Positions 57,484 through 64,000 of a DNA stretch of 64,000 nt are shown here, one piece after another; positions within the stretch are counted from its first letter, which is position 1, and each line of letters starts with the position of its first letter. The notes below the pieces were generated by a model. It did no database searches, had not been told where the DNA came from, and saw only the letters and a list, made by a program, of their open reading frames with translations. Origin of the DNA: Oculatella sp. LEGE 06141 (GTDB lineage: Bacteria > Cyanobacteriota > Cyanobacteriia > Elainellales > Elainellaceae); assembly GCF_015207605.1 (NCBI RefSeq), contig NZ_JADEWO010000003.1, forward strand, positions 208,621-272,620, written 5' to 3'. The translations under genes were made by a program, and so were the position numbers.

Positions 57484-57918
57484 GCGCTAAGCTCAACCTC
57501 CTGTTTACTAAGCTTCTCTTGCAGTGTTCCCACTGGGTATGAGCCTAACTGTCAGGACGCAGATAGCCTCTCTAACCCTAGTGTAGCTTCAACTCTCTCA
57601 GTCATGACGGCGAAATGACGCTGAACTAAGGGTGCTGGTATGCGGTGTAAGGTGCTGTGATTGGATGGGGTCCCTGTTTGGGCAAGTCTAGTGACGCTCT
57701 GGTGATGCCAGGGTCGTTTCGTAAAGCATACTCGTTACGAGTACGCTTTGACTGCTATACTGGGTTTATAAAGAACTTCATAAAAATTTTTAACCCTCTG
57801 AATTCAAGGTAATGAAGCCAGGTGAGTCACGACATCTCCCGTGTTGCAGACTTTGCCACCCTGGAATTTAATAACGGCTTTTCGGACTGTTTATCACTGT
57901 TAAGGTAGGAGCTGACTA
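57484..57918. other. Divergent intergenic region ftsH/FMN reductase
   Basis: About 435 bases holding both promoters and a strong palindrome at 57723-57749. No other gene is supported. Confidence 0.5.
57723..57749. promoter_or_regulatory. Inverted repeat, candidate operator
   Basis: AAAGCATACTCG TTA CGAGTACGCTTT, 12-bp arms (one mismatch) and a 3-nt centre, then TTGACT at 57748, a possible -35 box. Followed by no T-run, so not a terminator. It lies 170 nt before the FMN reductase gene, where a dimeric regulator could bind. Confidence 0.5.
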
Positions 57919-58464
57919 ATGGTTAAAATTGTTGGAATTGGCGGCAGTTTGCGCCCAGATTCACATAGCCAGAAGGCTTTAGAATTAGCGATCCAGCGAG
58001 TTGAAGCGCTGGGTGCCTCAACCGAAATTCTAGATTTGCGAACTATGAACCTTCCCTTTTGTCATGGGGGAGACGATTATTCCGACTATCCCGATGTGGC
58101 GCGGCTCAGTACGGCGGTTAAGCAGGCAGACGGGCTAATTTTGGCAACTCCCGAATATCATGGCAGCGTTAGCGGTGTAATGAAGAATGCCCTGGATCTG
58201 ATGGGATTTGAGGAACTGTCTAGCAAGGTCGTTGGGGTGATTAGCGTTTTGGGGGGACAATCGAACAGCAATGCCCTCAACGATTTGCGCGTGATTATGC
58301 GGTGGGTTCATGCCTGGGTGATTCCTGAGCAGGTGGCGATCGGCCAAGCCTGGAAAGCGTTTGATGAAGACGGCAAGATTTTGGACGAGAATCTGTCGAA
58401 GCGACTTGACCAGTTTGCTCAAAGTTTGGTGGAAAACACTCAGAAGTTGAGAGGTGTGTCGTAG
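57919..58464 (+). CDS. NAD(P)H-dependent FMN reductase
   Basis: 181 residues of the flavodoxin-like NADPH_FMN_red family. Phosphate-binding loop GGSLRPDSHSQKAL near 8, then LILATPEYHGSVSGVMKNALDLM near 73, the flavin-contact segment. It reduces FMN or quinones with NAD(P)H. TAGGAG upstream of the ATG fits. It converges with the chelatase gene at the HIP1 terminator. Confidence 0.9.
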   Translation: MVKIVGIGGSLRPDSHSQKALELAIQRVEALGASTEILDLRTMNLPFCHGGDDYSDYPDVARLSTAVKQADGLILATPEYHGSVSGVMKNALDLMGFEELSSKVVGVISVLGGQSNSNALNDLRVIMRWVHAWVIPEQVAIGQAWKAFDEDGKILDENLSKRLDQFAQSLVENTQKLRGVS

Positions 58465-58542
58465 TGGTTGAAATGTAGCAACCATCCTGCATTCTCTCAG
58501 GAAGGGGTTTCTACCCTGGTTTGCACAAACGACCTGCTAAAC

Positions 58543-58578
58543 AAAAGCGATCGCTCCATACGAGGAGCGATCGCTTTT
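58543..58578. terminator. Bidirectional terminator built from two HIP1 palindromes
   Basis: Stem AAAAGCGATCGCTCC / GGAGCGATCGCTTTT (15 bp) with a 6-nt loop ATACGA, T-runs on both sides. The core of each arm is the HIP1 octamer GCGATCGC. Lies between the converging reductase and ferrochelatase-like genes. Confidence 0.88.
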
Positions 58579-58605
58579 ACGTTGAACTCATTGCATCTGC
58601 ATCAT

Positions 58606-59793
58606 TTAGTGATGATGGTGATGCCCATGATCGTGATCATGATGGTGATGATCGTGGTGGTGAGTATGGTCGTGATATGCCTGCGCTTGAACTGCTGCCA
58701 GAGATGGGTTGACGCTCAGTGCCTGTTCGGATAGGAGGGCGGCAATTTGGTCATCTGCCCAATCGGCGGCCATTTGCAGAAAATCAGGATGGTCATTGAC
58801 GCAGGGCAGTTGGGCATAGGTCACCTCAGGATGCTTTTTCCGCAGCCCTTGAATGATGTGATCCACATCTAGCAGCGTTTCGTGGTTTTCGGTGGCAAAC
58901 CCAATCGGCATAAAGACGAGCGCTGTTGCTCCCAGGTCAATCAAGTTTTTAGCTGCGAGGTCAGCGTTGGGTTGCGTCCACTCAATTAGCGGTGTCTGGT
59001 GGTTTAGCCAGCCAACCGAGATTAAGGGATAGCGGTTAATTAACCGCTCTCGCACTCGCTCGTATAGCGCCTGACTCTCATCAATGCCGGAGGTGAACCC
59101 TTTTGCTTTGTGGGGGCAACCGTGGTTCATTAAAATAATTCCGGTTTGGGAGGGCAAATGAGCGACCGCCAAATCGCTGGCAATCTTCTCTTCGACGAGG
59201 CGTGCCATTAAGTCAATATAGGCAGGCTCGTTATAAAAAGAGGGGATATATCGCGTTCCTTTTACCCAATGCTCGTTGCCGTCTGCCAGTTTGGCCAGGG
59301 CGTTGTTGACCTGCTCTACAGCGATGCCGCTGGTAAAGATCGAATCGACCACCAGCAGCGGATAGATTAGCAATTTGTCAAAGCTTTGAGCTTTAATTTC
59401 GGTTAACACCTGCTCTGGTAGGAAAGGCGCACAGAAGTTGAACGCTTTAAACACCTGGATGCGATCGCCCCATTTTTCTTGCAGTCGCGCTTCAATGCCT
59501 GCCCGCTGATTTTCGAAAATGGCATTATGCGGTGAAATAAAATGGTCGTGCTGGTGGCTCCACTCGTGTAGGTCGAAGACGGCCAGCAATTTGGCAAGGG
59601 GTGGATAAATCCAGGTGGGGACAGGCGCAAACTTGGCGGTGAGCAAGTTCAAAGCTTGCTCGTTATAATTTGCAAAGTCGTCATAGCTTTCGACTTCACC
59701 GTATCCCATCAACAGAACCGCTACCCGATCGGTACCAGAAGCTGGGGTTTGAGTATCTTGCAGCTTTTCAGGAGTAGCAACCACGCTTTGCAC
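58606..59793 (-). CDS. Ferrochelatase-like protein with His-rich tail
   Basis: 395 residues. The ferrochelatase fold is indicated by VLLMGYGEVES near 27, the catalytic His224 in LMNHGCPHKA and Glu302 in FATENHETLLDVD, matching the ferrochelatase active-site pair (family knowledge). Unlike the main cyanobacterial HemH it lacks a C-terminal chlorophyll-binding (CAB) helix and instead ends in 22 residues containing 16 His and 4 Asp (374-395), as in Co/Ni chelatases such as CbiX. Metal and substrate are therefore uncertain: Fe, Co or Ni. It is followed by the HIP1 terminator. Confidence 0.85.
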   Translation of the reverse strand: MQSVVATPEKLQDTQTPASGTDRVAVLLMGYGEVESYDDFANYNEQALNLLTAKFAPVPTWIYPPLAKLLAVFDLHEWSHQHDHFISPHNAIFENQRAGIEARLQEKWGDRIQVFKAFNFCAPFLPEQVLTEIKAQSFDKLLIYPLLVVDSIFTSGIAVEQVNNALAKLADGNEHWVKGTRYIPSFYNEPAYIDLMARLVEEKIASDLAVAHLPSQTGIILMNHGCPHKAKGFTSGIDESQALYERVRERLINRYPLISVGWLNHQTPLIEWTQPNADLAAKNLIDLGATALVFMPIGFATENHETLLDVDHIIQGLRKKHPEVTYAQLPCVNDHPDFLQMAADWADDQIAALLSEQALSVNPSLAAVQAQAYHDHTHHHDHHHHDHDHGHHHHH

Positions 59794-60017
59794 CTCAATA
59801 TCTAATGCTTGTTTAATTTTGTTGTGTCTGCTTCAACGTGCAGCTTGTGGAATCTGGGGTGTCTCAACCCGCATTTATTCCATTTAGCGTAACATCCCCC
59901 TGGAGGGGATGGTGTGAAAACAGTCTGAAGTCTGTCAATTTGCAACCATACCGCTGAAGCAATGGCGCACAATCCATCTTGCGAAGGAGTGTGTTTTTAC
60001 AGGTGGAGGTGGGGGTG

Positions 60018-61148
60018 CTACTGCCACAGGCGGCGGCGAGGGGAACCGCTGAGGCGCTGATGGGTATCTCGTAAGAGAGCCGGAATATCGAGGGTTTCGG
60101 GACAGCGCGGCAGGCAGTCGCCGCAATCTGTACAGCGATCGCCCCGTCGTCCGGGGAACCAGTGTCCGGCATTTTCCAGCATCCGATAGCGGTATTCACC
60201 AAACGTCGTCATGTCGTAGGCGATCGCCAGATTGCGTAGGCGCAAAATTTCGGGAATGTTGATGGTTTCGGGGCAGGGAAGACACTCGTAACACTGGCTA
60301 CACCGCTCGGTGCCCAAGGCTTGCATCTGGTGGGTTTGCAAGCGGTCTAAAACAGCTAGTTCCTCACCCGTTAATGGCTCGTCCCGGTCGGCAACGGTTA
60401 GCGGCCAGTCCAGTTCACCTGGCGTGGCCGCTCCTAGGCTTAGCGTGGTGATGCGGCGATCGCTCAACAAAAAGCGATAGTTTAGCTCCAGGGGTGAGAA
60501 AGGGTGGCATAGCTCCACGAGCCGATCGGGCGGCGTAAACAGCATTCCTCCTTTGTCGGCAGGAGAAATAATGAAGATGCCCATGTCTTTGGTGTGGGCG
60601 AGTGCCACGGCAGCGGCATTGCGCTGAAAGAACAGGTTGTAATGAAGGCAGACAAACTCAAATTGGTCGGTGGCGATCGCCTGCAAAATAAGGTTGAGCG
60701 GCGCATGGGTCGAAAACCCAATGTGGCGGACTCGGCCATCGGCAACGGCTTGTTGCGCTGCCCTCATACAGCCGTTGGCGGCGGTGATCCAGGCTAAATG
60801 CTCTTCAGTGTTCAGGCCATGAATGGCTAGACTGTCCAGATAGTCAACGCCGAGGGTTTGCAGGGATTGATCCAGGGCGCGATCGAACGAGTCTGCATGG
60901 GGAGTGGGCGAAATTTTGCTGGTGATGTAGAGGCGATCGCGCGTTAGGGGCAACCCAGCTTTGAGGGCAGCCCCTAAATAATGTTCGCTGTTGCCATAGG
61001 CTCTGGCGGTTTCTAAGTGGTTGATGCCTAACTCGACGGCACGCTGTACCGTATGGTGCGCGTTTTCCTCAGAGGACAGATAGCGCATTGTCCCTAAGGA
61101 AAACGCAGAGAAAGGCAGGTTAGTTTGGCCGAAACGTCGATATTGCAC
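60018..61148 (-). CDS. Aldo/keto reductase with C-terminal 4Fe-4S domain
   Basis: 376 residues. The AKR barrel starts MQYRRFGQTNLPFSAFSLGTMRYL and shows the Asp/Tyr/Lys/His catalytic framework in ETARAYGNSEHYLGAAL and YITSKISP. At the C-terminus there are two Cys clusters, CSQCYECLPCPE near 284 and CTDCGDCLPRCPE near 339, a ferredoxin-like iron-sulfur binding part. Such enzymes reduce carbonyls with Fe-S electron input. It lies 9 nt after the nuclease-family gene on the same strand. Confidence 0.9.
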   Translation of the reverse strand: MQYRRFGQTNLPFSAFSLGTMRYLSSEENAHHTVQRAVELGINHLETARAYGNSEHYLGAALKAGLPLTRDRLYITSKISPTPHADSFDRALDQSLQTLGVDYLDSLAIHGLNTEEHLAWITAANGCMRAAQQAVADGRVRHIGFSTHAPLNLILQAIATDQFEFVCLHYNLFFQRNAAAVALAHTKDMGIFIISPADKGGMLFTPPDRLVELCHPFSPLELNYRFLLSDRRITTLSLGAATPGELDWPLTVADRDEPLTGEELAVLDRLQTHQMQALGTERCSQCYECLPCPETINIPEILRLRNLAIAYDMTTFGEYRYRMLENAGHWFPGRRGDRCTDCGDCLPRCPETLDIPALLRDTHQRLSGSPRRRLWQ

Positions 61149-61157
61149 GCTAAACGG

Positions 61158-61667
61158 TTACATTTCGCCACTGCTGCTTTTGTAGCGACCGCCAAGCTTA
61201 AAGTCTTCGGGGCGAATGTTAGAAACAAAGTCTCTAAATGCCTGCCGTTCGGCTTCGTCTGCATCCCGATCGACTGGAATAGACGCGTCTGCAACGACTT
61301 CTTCCATTACCCAGATTGGGCTTCTAGTCCGGAGGGCGATGGCGATCGCGTCGCTCGGACGAGCATCAATCTCTTTTTTTACTTCACCCTGGCGCACCGT
61401 CAAAACGGCGTAAAAAGTGTTGTCTTGTAATGAATGGATGACAATCCGTTCGACAGCCATATCCCATTCTTCCAGGAGATTGACCATCAGGTCGTGTGTG
61501 AGCGGACGAGGCGGAGTCTGGTTTTCTAATGCACCGATGATTGCCCTAGCCTGATCCTGGCCAATATAGATAGGTAGTTGGCGGCGATCAGTAGAATCCC
61601 TCAGAAGCACAATGGGGCTGCGAGTTGCTGCATCCAGGGCAATTCCAGCGACCTTCATTTCAATCAT
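61158..61667 (-). CDS. Bifunctional nuclease family protein (DUF151)
   Basis: 169 residues. The bifunctional nuclease (BFN) domain is recognised by MKVAGIALDAATRSPIVLLRD, RLPIYIGQDQARAI and DARPSDAIAIALRTRSPIWV. Homologues in plants show DNase/RNase activity; function in bacteria is unclear. The ATG at 61667 is favoured by AGAGG upstream; the reading frame is open 90 nt more without support. Probably co-transcribed with the aldo/keto reductase. Confidence 0.88.
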   Translation of the reverse strand: MIEMKVAGIALDAATRSPIVLLRDSTDRRQLPIYIGQDQARAIIGALENQTPPRPLTHDLMVNLLEEWDMAVERIVIHSLQDNTFYAVLTVRQGEVKKEIDARPSDAIAIALRTRSPIWVMEEVVADASIPVDRDADEAERQAFRDFVSNIRPEDFKLGGRYKSSSGEM

Positions 61668-62054
61668 TGACTTAGCCTCTAGAATCCGTTGAGCGGTAAA
61701 CGTTGAGCAAAGATAGACTGGACTGAATGAACCTGTGATGTCGAGATAGTCTAACACTCAAACCTTAAAACCAGATCCGTGAATTGTGTTCCAGTCAACC
61801 GGAGGGTTTAGAGAACCAGTCAGATTTTTCTGGTAGCGTTCTGCTTTACCCCGATCGGGTAACGAGATCCAAATCAGCCAGCCTGTCACCATATATCAGT
61901 ATTACTGAATTCCAGTATGCCCTGATCTTGCCTCGAATCCCTAGGGTGAATTCTGAAACTTTGACGAAGAGATACACTCTTTGGCAAAGAAAAAATGTTT
62001 TGTTTCGATTTGTGTAGAAACGCTTTAAACCGTAACAAATTTCTGAAGGACGCT
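61668..62054. other. Divergent intergenic region before ribE
   Basis: About 387 bases between the minus-strand BFN gene and plus-strand ribE. It must hold the two promoters. No FMN riboswitch pattern is recognisable here. Confidence 0.5.
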
Positions 62055-62750
62055 GTGTTTACCGGACTTATTCAAGCGCTGGGTACGATTCATCCCCTGG
62101 GTGAGGATCAGTTACAGATCGCCTGTAGCGACCCCAAAATTTTACAAGATTTAGCAATTGGTGACAGTGTGGCGGTGGATGGCATTTGTTTGACGGTGAC
62201 GACGATTTTGTCGAATGGGTTTACGGCTGCGGTGTCTCCTGAAACGCTCGATCGCACCAGTTTGGGTTATATGGAGGGCAATGCCCATATCAACCTGGAA
62301 CCGTCGCTGCGGGTGGGCAGCAAGTTGGGCGGGCATTTTGTGACGGGGCACATTGACGGCATTGGCTACCTGGAAGAGTCGGTGTCAACGGCAAACGCCT
62401 GGGAAATGAGCTTTACGGTGCCGGATGCGCGGGTGTCTCGCTATATTGTGCCGAAGGGCAGCATTGCTATTAATGGAATTAGCCTGACGGTGGCGGACTG
62501 TAATGCCACTGGAACGTGGTTCAAGGTGGCGGTGATTCCGCTGACCTATGCCGAGACGAATCTCCGCTTTTTGCAGCCGGGTGGCCGGGTGAATTTGGAG
62601 GGGGATGTGTTGGGCAAATATGTGGAAAAATTCTTGCGTTTAGGATCGAATTCCACGGAATCGGTGGTGTCTGAATTAGAGGACATGATCGCATCTAATG
62701 GATCGGATTCGATTACACCATCATTTTTAACAGAGCATGGATATCTTTAA
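62055..62750 (+). CDS. ribE: Riboflavin synthase alpha chain
   Basis: 231 residues. Two lumazine-binding repeats: VFTGLIQALGTI at the start and GKLGGHFVTGHIDGIG near 95, with IVPKGSIAINGISLTVAD. Converts two 6,7-dimethyl-8-ribityllumazine to riboflavin. GTG at 62055 is chosen because AAGGA precedes it and the family starts with MFTGLI; a longer ATG at 61995 has no support. Length is a little long owing to a C-terminal extension (residues 205-231). Confidence 0.92.
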   Translation: MFTGLIQALGTIHPLGEDQLQIACSDPKILQDLAIGDSVAVDGICLTVTTILSNGFTAAVSPETLDRTSLGYMEGNAHINLEPSLRVGSKLGGHFVTGHIDGIGYLEESVSTANAWEMSFTVPDARVSRYIVPKGSIAINGISLTVADCNATGTWFKVAVIPLTYAETNLRFLQPGGRVNLEGDVLGKYVEKFLRLGSNSTESVVSELEDMIASNGSDSITPSFLTEHGYL

Positions 62751-62770
62751 GGCTTTGAAAGGAGCCAACT

Positions 62771-63584
62771 ATGGCGTTAACTGCACAACAATTGGCAGAT
62801 TTGATGCCCGATGCCACGGATGTTGAAAGTAATGAGCCAGAAATAGAAAGTTCGCTGCATTATGCTCAGCTAGCCTTGTTGGTTGCCTGTTTATCCTGGC
62901 TGTGGCGCGATCGCCAAGATTTCTTTATTGGTGCTAATCTCACTGTTTATTTTAGTCGTCAACAGCTCAAAAACCGCGACTTTAGAGGGTCAGATTTCTT
63001 TTTAGTCAAGCAAACTCAAAATCGTCCTCGTAAATCCTGGGTGGTGTGGGAAGAAGATGGAAAATATCCGGATTTAAGAGGATGTTTGAAAAGTGCTGAA
63101 CGTCACTCGAACCGCCCCCTAAATCCCCCAAGATGGGGGACTTCCGAGCCGATTCTCGTTCAAAGTCCCCCAATTCTGGGGGATTTAGGGGGCGAATGCA
63201 GGACATTTGCTACTTTTCAAACATCCTCTAATTATCGAATTGCTGTCTGATGCTACGGCTAGGGTCGATCGAACTTTAAAGAAAGACCTCTATCAAGATC
63301 GGTTTAGAACTCACGAATATTTTTGGTTTTCTCCCGACGATTTAGAGTTTGCTGGCTTTCGTTTAGTGAGCCAGCGGTATCAGGAAATTGCGCCAAATGA
63401 AGCAGGGTTGCTGTGGAGTGAAACCCTTAATTTATATCTCGGTATTGATCACGGGCAGCTTCGTTATTTCACAGCGGATGGTCAATTGGTGCTAACCCCT
63501 GAAGAAGACGCGCTACAGGCACAACAGCAAGCCAGTCGGTTGGCGGAACAGTTGCGATCGCTCAGCATTGAACCAGAGGTGTAA
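62771..63584 (+). pseudogene. Uma2-family endonuclease gene split by a 152-bp MITE
   Basis: The 5' part (62771-63076) encodes MALTAQQLADLMPDATD to WEEDGKYPD and the 3' part (63229-63584) continues LIIELLSDATARVDRTLKKDLYQDRF in the next frame, together a PD-(D/E)XK Uma2-like protein of about 220 residues typical of cyanobacteria. Between them lies a 152-bp element with 16-bp terminal repeats and a TA duplication; removing it and one TA joins D-L-I-I-E-L-L exactly in frame. The gene is thus inactivated unless the element is excised. Confidence 0.9.
63077..63228. mobile_element. 152-bp MITE-like element with 16-bp terminal inverted repeats
   Basis: Ends GAGGATGTTTGAAAAG (63078-63093) and CTTTTCAAACATCCTC (63213-63228), an exact 16-bp pair; flanks TA (63075-63076 and 63229-63230) as target duplication. 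A second perfect 16-bp inverted pair CCCCCTAAATCCCCCA / TGGGGGATTTAGGGGG lies inside (63115-63130, 63177-63192). No transposase: a non-autonomous element, TA target as for Tc1/mariner-IS630 elements (inference). Confidence 0.9.
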
Positions 63585-63591
63585 ATCTCCT

Positions 63592-63664
63592 GTAGGGGCG
63601 TAGCATTCGGCAGATAGCCTCTGCAATAGACCTGGACGTATTGCCCCGAATGCTACGCCCTTAG
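63592..63664. repeat. 73-bp palindromic repeat, copy 2
   Basis: Arms GTAGGGGCGTAGCATTCGG and CCGAATGCTACGCCCTTAG, as at 52757-52827, enclosing about 35 nt. Sits just 8 nt after the Uma2 stop. Confidence 0.75.
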
Positions 63665-63687
63665 GGGTGTTAGACGCTCTGCATTAG

Positions 63688-63785
63688 CCCCCTAAATCCC
63701 CCAATTTTGGGGGACTTCCGAGCCAGTTTTGGTTCAAAGTTCCTCAGGGTTAGGGAATTGGGGGAGATTTGGGGGATTTGGGAGG
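63688..63785. repeat. Palindromic core related to the MITE
   Basis: CCCCCTAAATCCCCCA (63688-63703) is identical to the left inner arm of the 152-bp element; GGGGGACTTCCGAGCC follows as in that element, and the right arm is degraded (TGGGGGATTTGGGAGG near 63770-63785). The outer GAGGATGTTTGAAAAG repeats are missing, so this is a core or decayed copy. Confidence 0.7.
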
Positions 63786-63812
63786 CGGTTTGCGTTTGCG
63801 CCTGTCCCTTTT

Positions 63813-64000
63813 TTAACCGTTTCCTTCGTCTTGATGCAGGTACTTGGTTAAGATGCTCATGACGCTGCCGGGGGGCATGGTTGGCAGGCTGTCGTGGGCG
63901 TTGGGGGAGGGGATGGCGATCGCTTTGCTCCATTCACCTGCTTCGGCAAAGCCGCGTTTGTGCAGGTTTTTGATGGTGGCGATGACATCTTGCTTATCAC
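63813..64000 (-). CDS. 3' end of an unknown gene (partial)
   Basis: Minus-strand frame open from the window edge to a TAA at 63815-63813, about 61 residues: IATIKNLHKRGFAEAGEWSKAIAIPSPN, then PTMPPGSVMSILTKYLHQDE. It contains a HIP1 site and reads as ordinary coding sequence. The family is not recognised from this fragment. Confidence 0.6.
   Translation of the reverse strand, partial: DKQDVIATIKNLHKRGFAEAGEWSKAIAIPSPNAHDSLPTMPPGSVMSILTKYLHQDEGNG

Noticed and set aside
61668..62054. FMN riboswitch upstream of ribE
   Set aside because: The conserved RFN boxes are not recognisable in this leader.
63077..63228. Full insertion sequence with transposase
   Set aside because: Only 152 bp and no open frame of useful size; non-autonomous element only.

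Overview
The window looks like part of a chromosome of a free-living cyanobacterium. It carries a photosystem I subunit (PsaM), a complete beta-carboxysome shell operon (ccmK2-K1-L-M-N-O), a CO2-uptake NDH-1 module (ndhF-ndhD-cup), 4-hydroxyphenylpyruvate dioxygenase for tocopherol/plastoquinone-type chemistry, and very frequent copies of the cyanobacterial palindrome GCGATCGC (HIP1). The hpsABCD-type pseudopilin operon, known from motile filamentous species, suggests a filamentous, possibly hormogonium-forming or gliding organism. The species cannot be named from the window.

Layout. 1-783: tail of an unknown gene, then rpiA, closed by a strong shared terminator. 950-8112 (minus): hpsA-B-C-D operon (pseudopilins and a giant pilin-like protein). 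8113-8989: intergenic, with a diverged mobile-element remnant. 8990-14245 (minus): rpmB, htpG and clpB, so a ribosomal protein followed by two heat-shock chaperones. 14904-15236: a small DUF4342 membrane protein. 15294-19736 (minus): the carboxysome operon. 20582-25278 (plus): ndhF-ndhD-cup, which supplies bicarbonate to that carboxysome. 25285-27839 (minus): a TspO-like membrane protein and a GH57 glycogen branching enzyme. 27965-33496 (plus): two proteins sharing an N-terminal domain (one a PrsW-type membrane protease), a small hypothetical and a PBP4-type D,D-carboxypeptidase. 33512-37744: small hypotheticals, a zinc-ribbon protein, a GNAT acetyltransferase and a sodium:solute symporter. 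37989-39831 (minus): lexA and hppD, with a LexA box between them. 40145-42055 (minus): two hypotheticals, a long RNA-like hairpin and psaM. 42542-44372 (plus): phoU and purM. 44649-52627: four polytopic GT-C-like glycosyltransferases and a TPR protein, a candidate surface-glycan locus. 52909-57483: a methyltransferase, a Ca2+/H+ exchanger and FtsH. 57919-62750: an FMN reductase, a His-tailed ferrochelatase-like protein, an Fe-S aldo/keto reductase, a bifunctional-nuclease-family protein and riboflavin synthase. 62771-64000: a Uma2-family gene split by a 152-bp MITE-like element, further palindromic repeats and the tail of an unknown gene.

Working together: the carboxysome and NDH-1 genes form one inorganic-carbon concentrating block (NDH-1/Cup converts CO2 to bicarbonate, the CcmKLMNO shell encloses Rubisco). 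The Hps proteins, and perhaps the GT-C cluster, point to surface polysaccharide export and gliding. LexA keeps its self-cleavage residues and its gene carries a consensus operator, suggesting a working SOS-type switch. No obviously foreign system (phage, CRISPR, toxin-antitoxin, secondary-metabolite cluster) is present. The most unusual items are the MITE-split gene and its relatives, the His-tailed chelatase, the long hairpin beside psaM, the tandem 12-13 bp repeats, and the carboxysomal CcmM that lacks the activating cysteine pair of its carbonic anhydrase domain.
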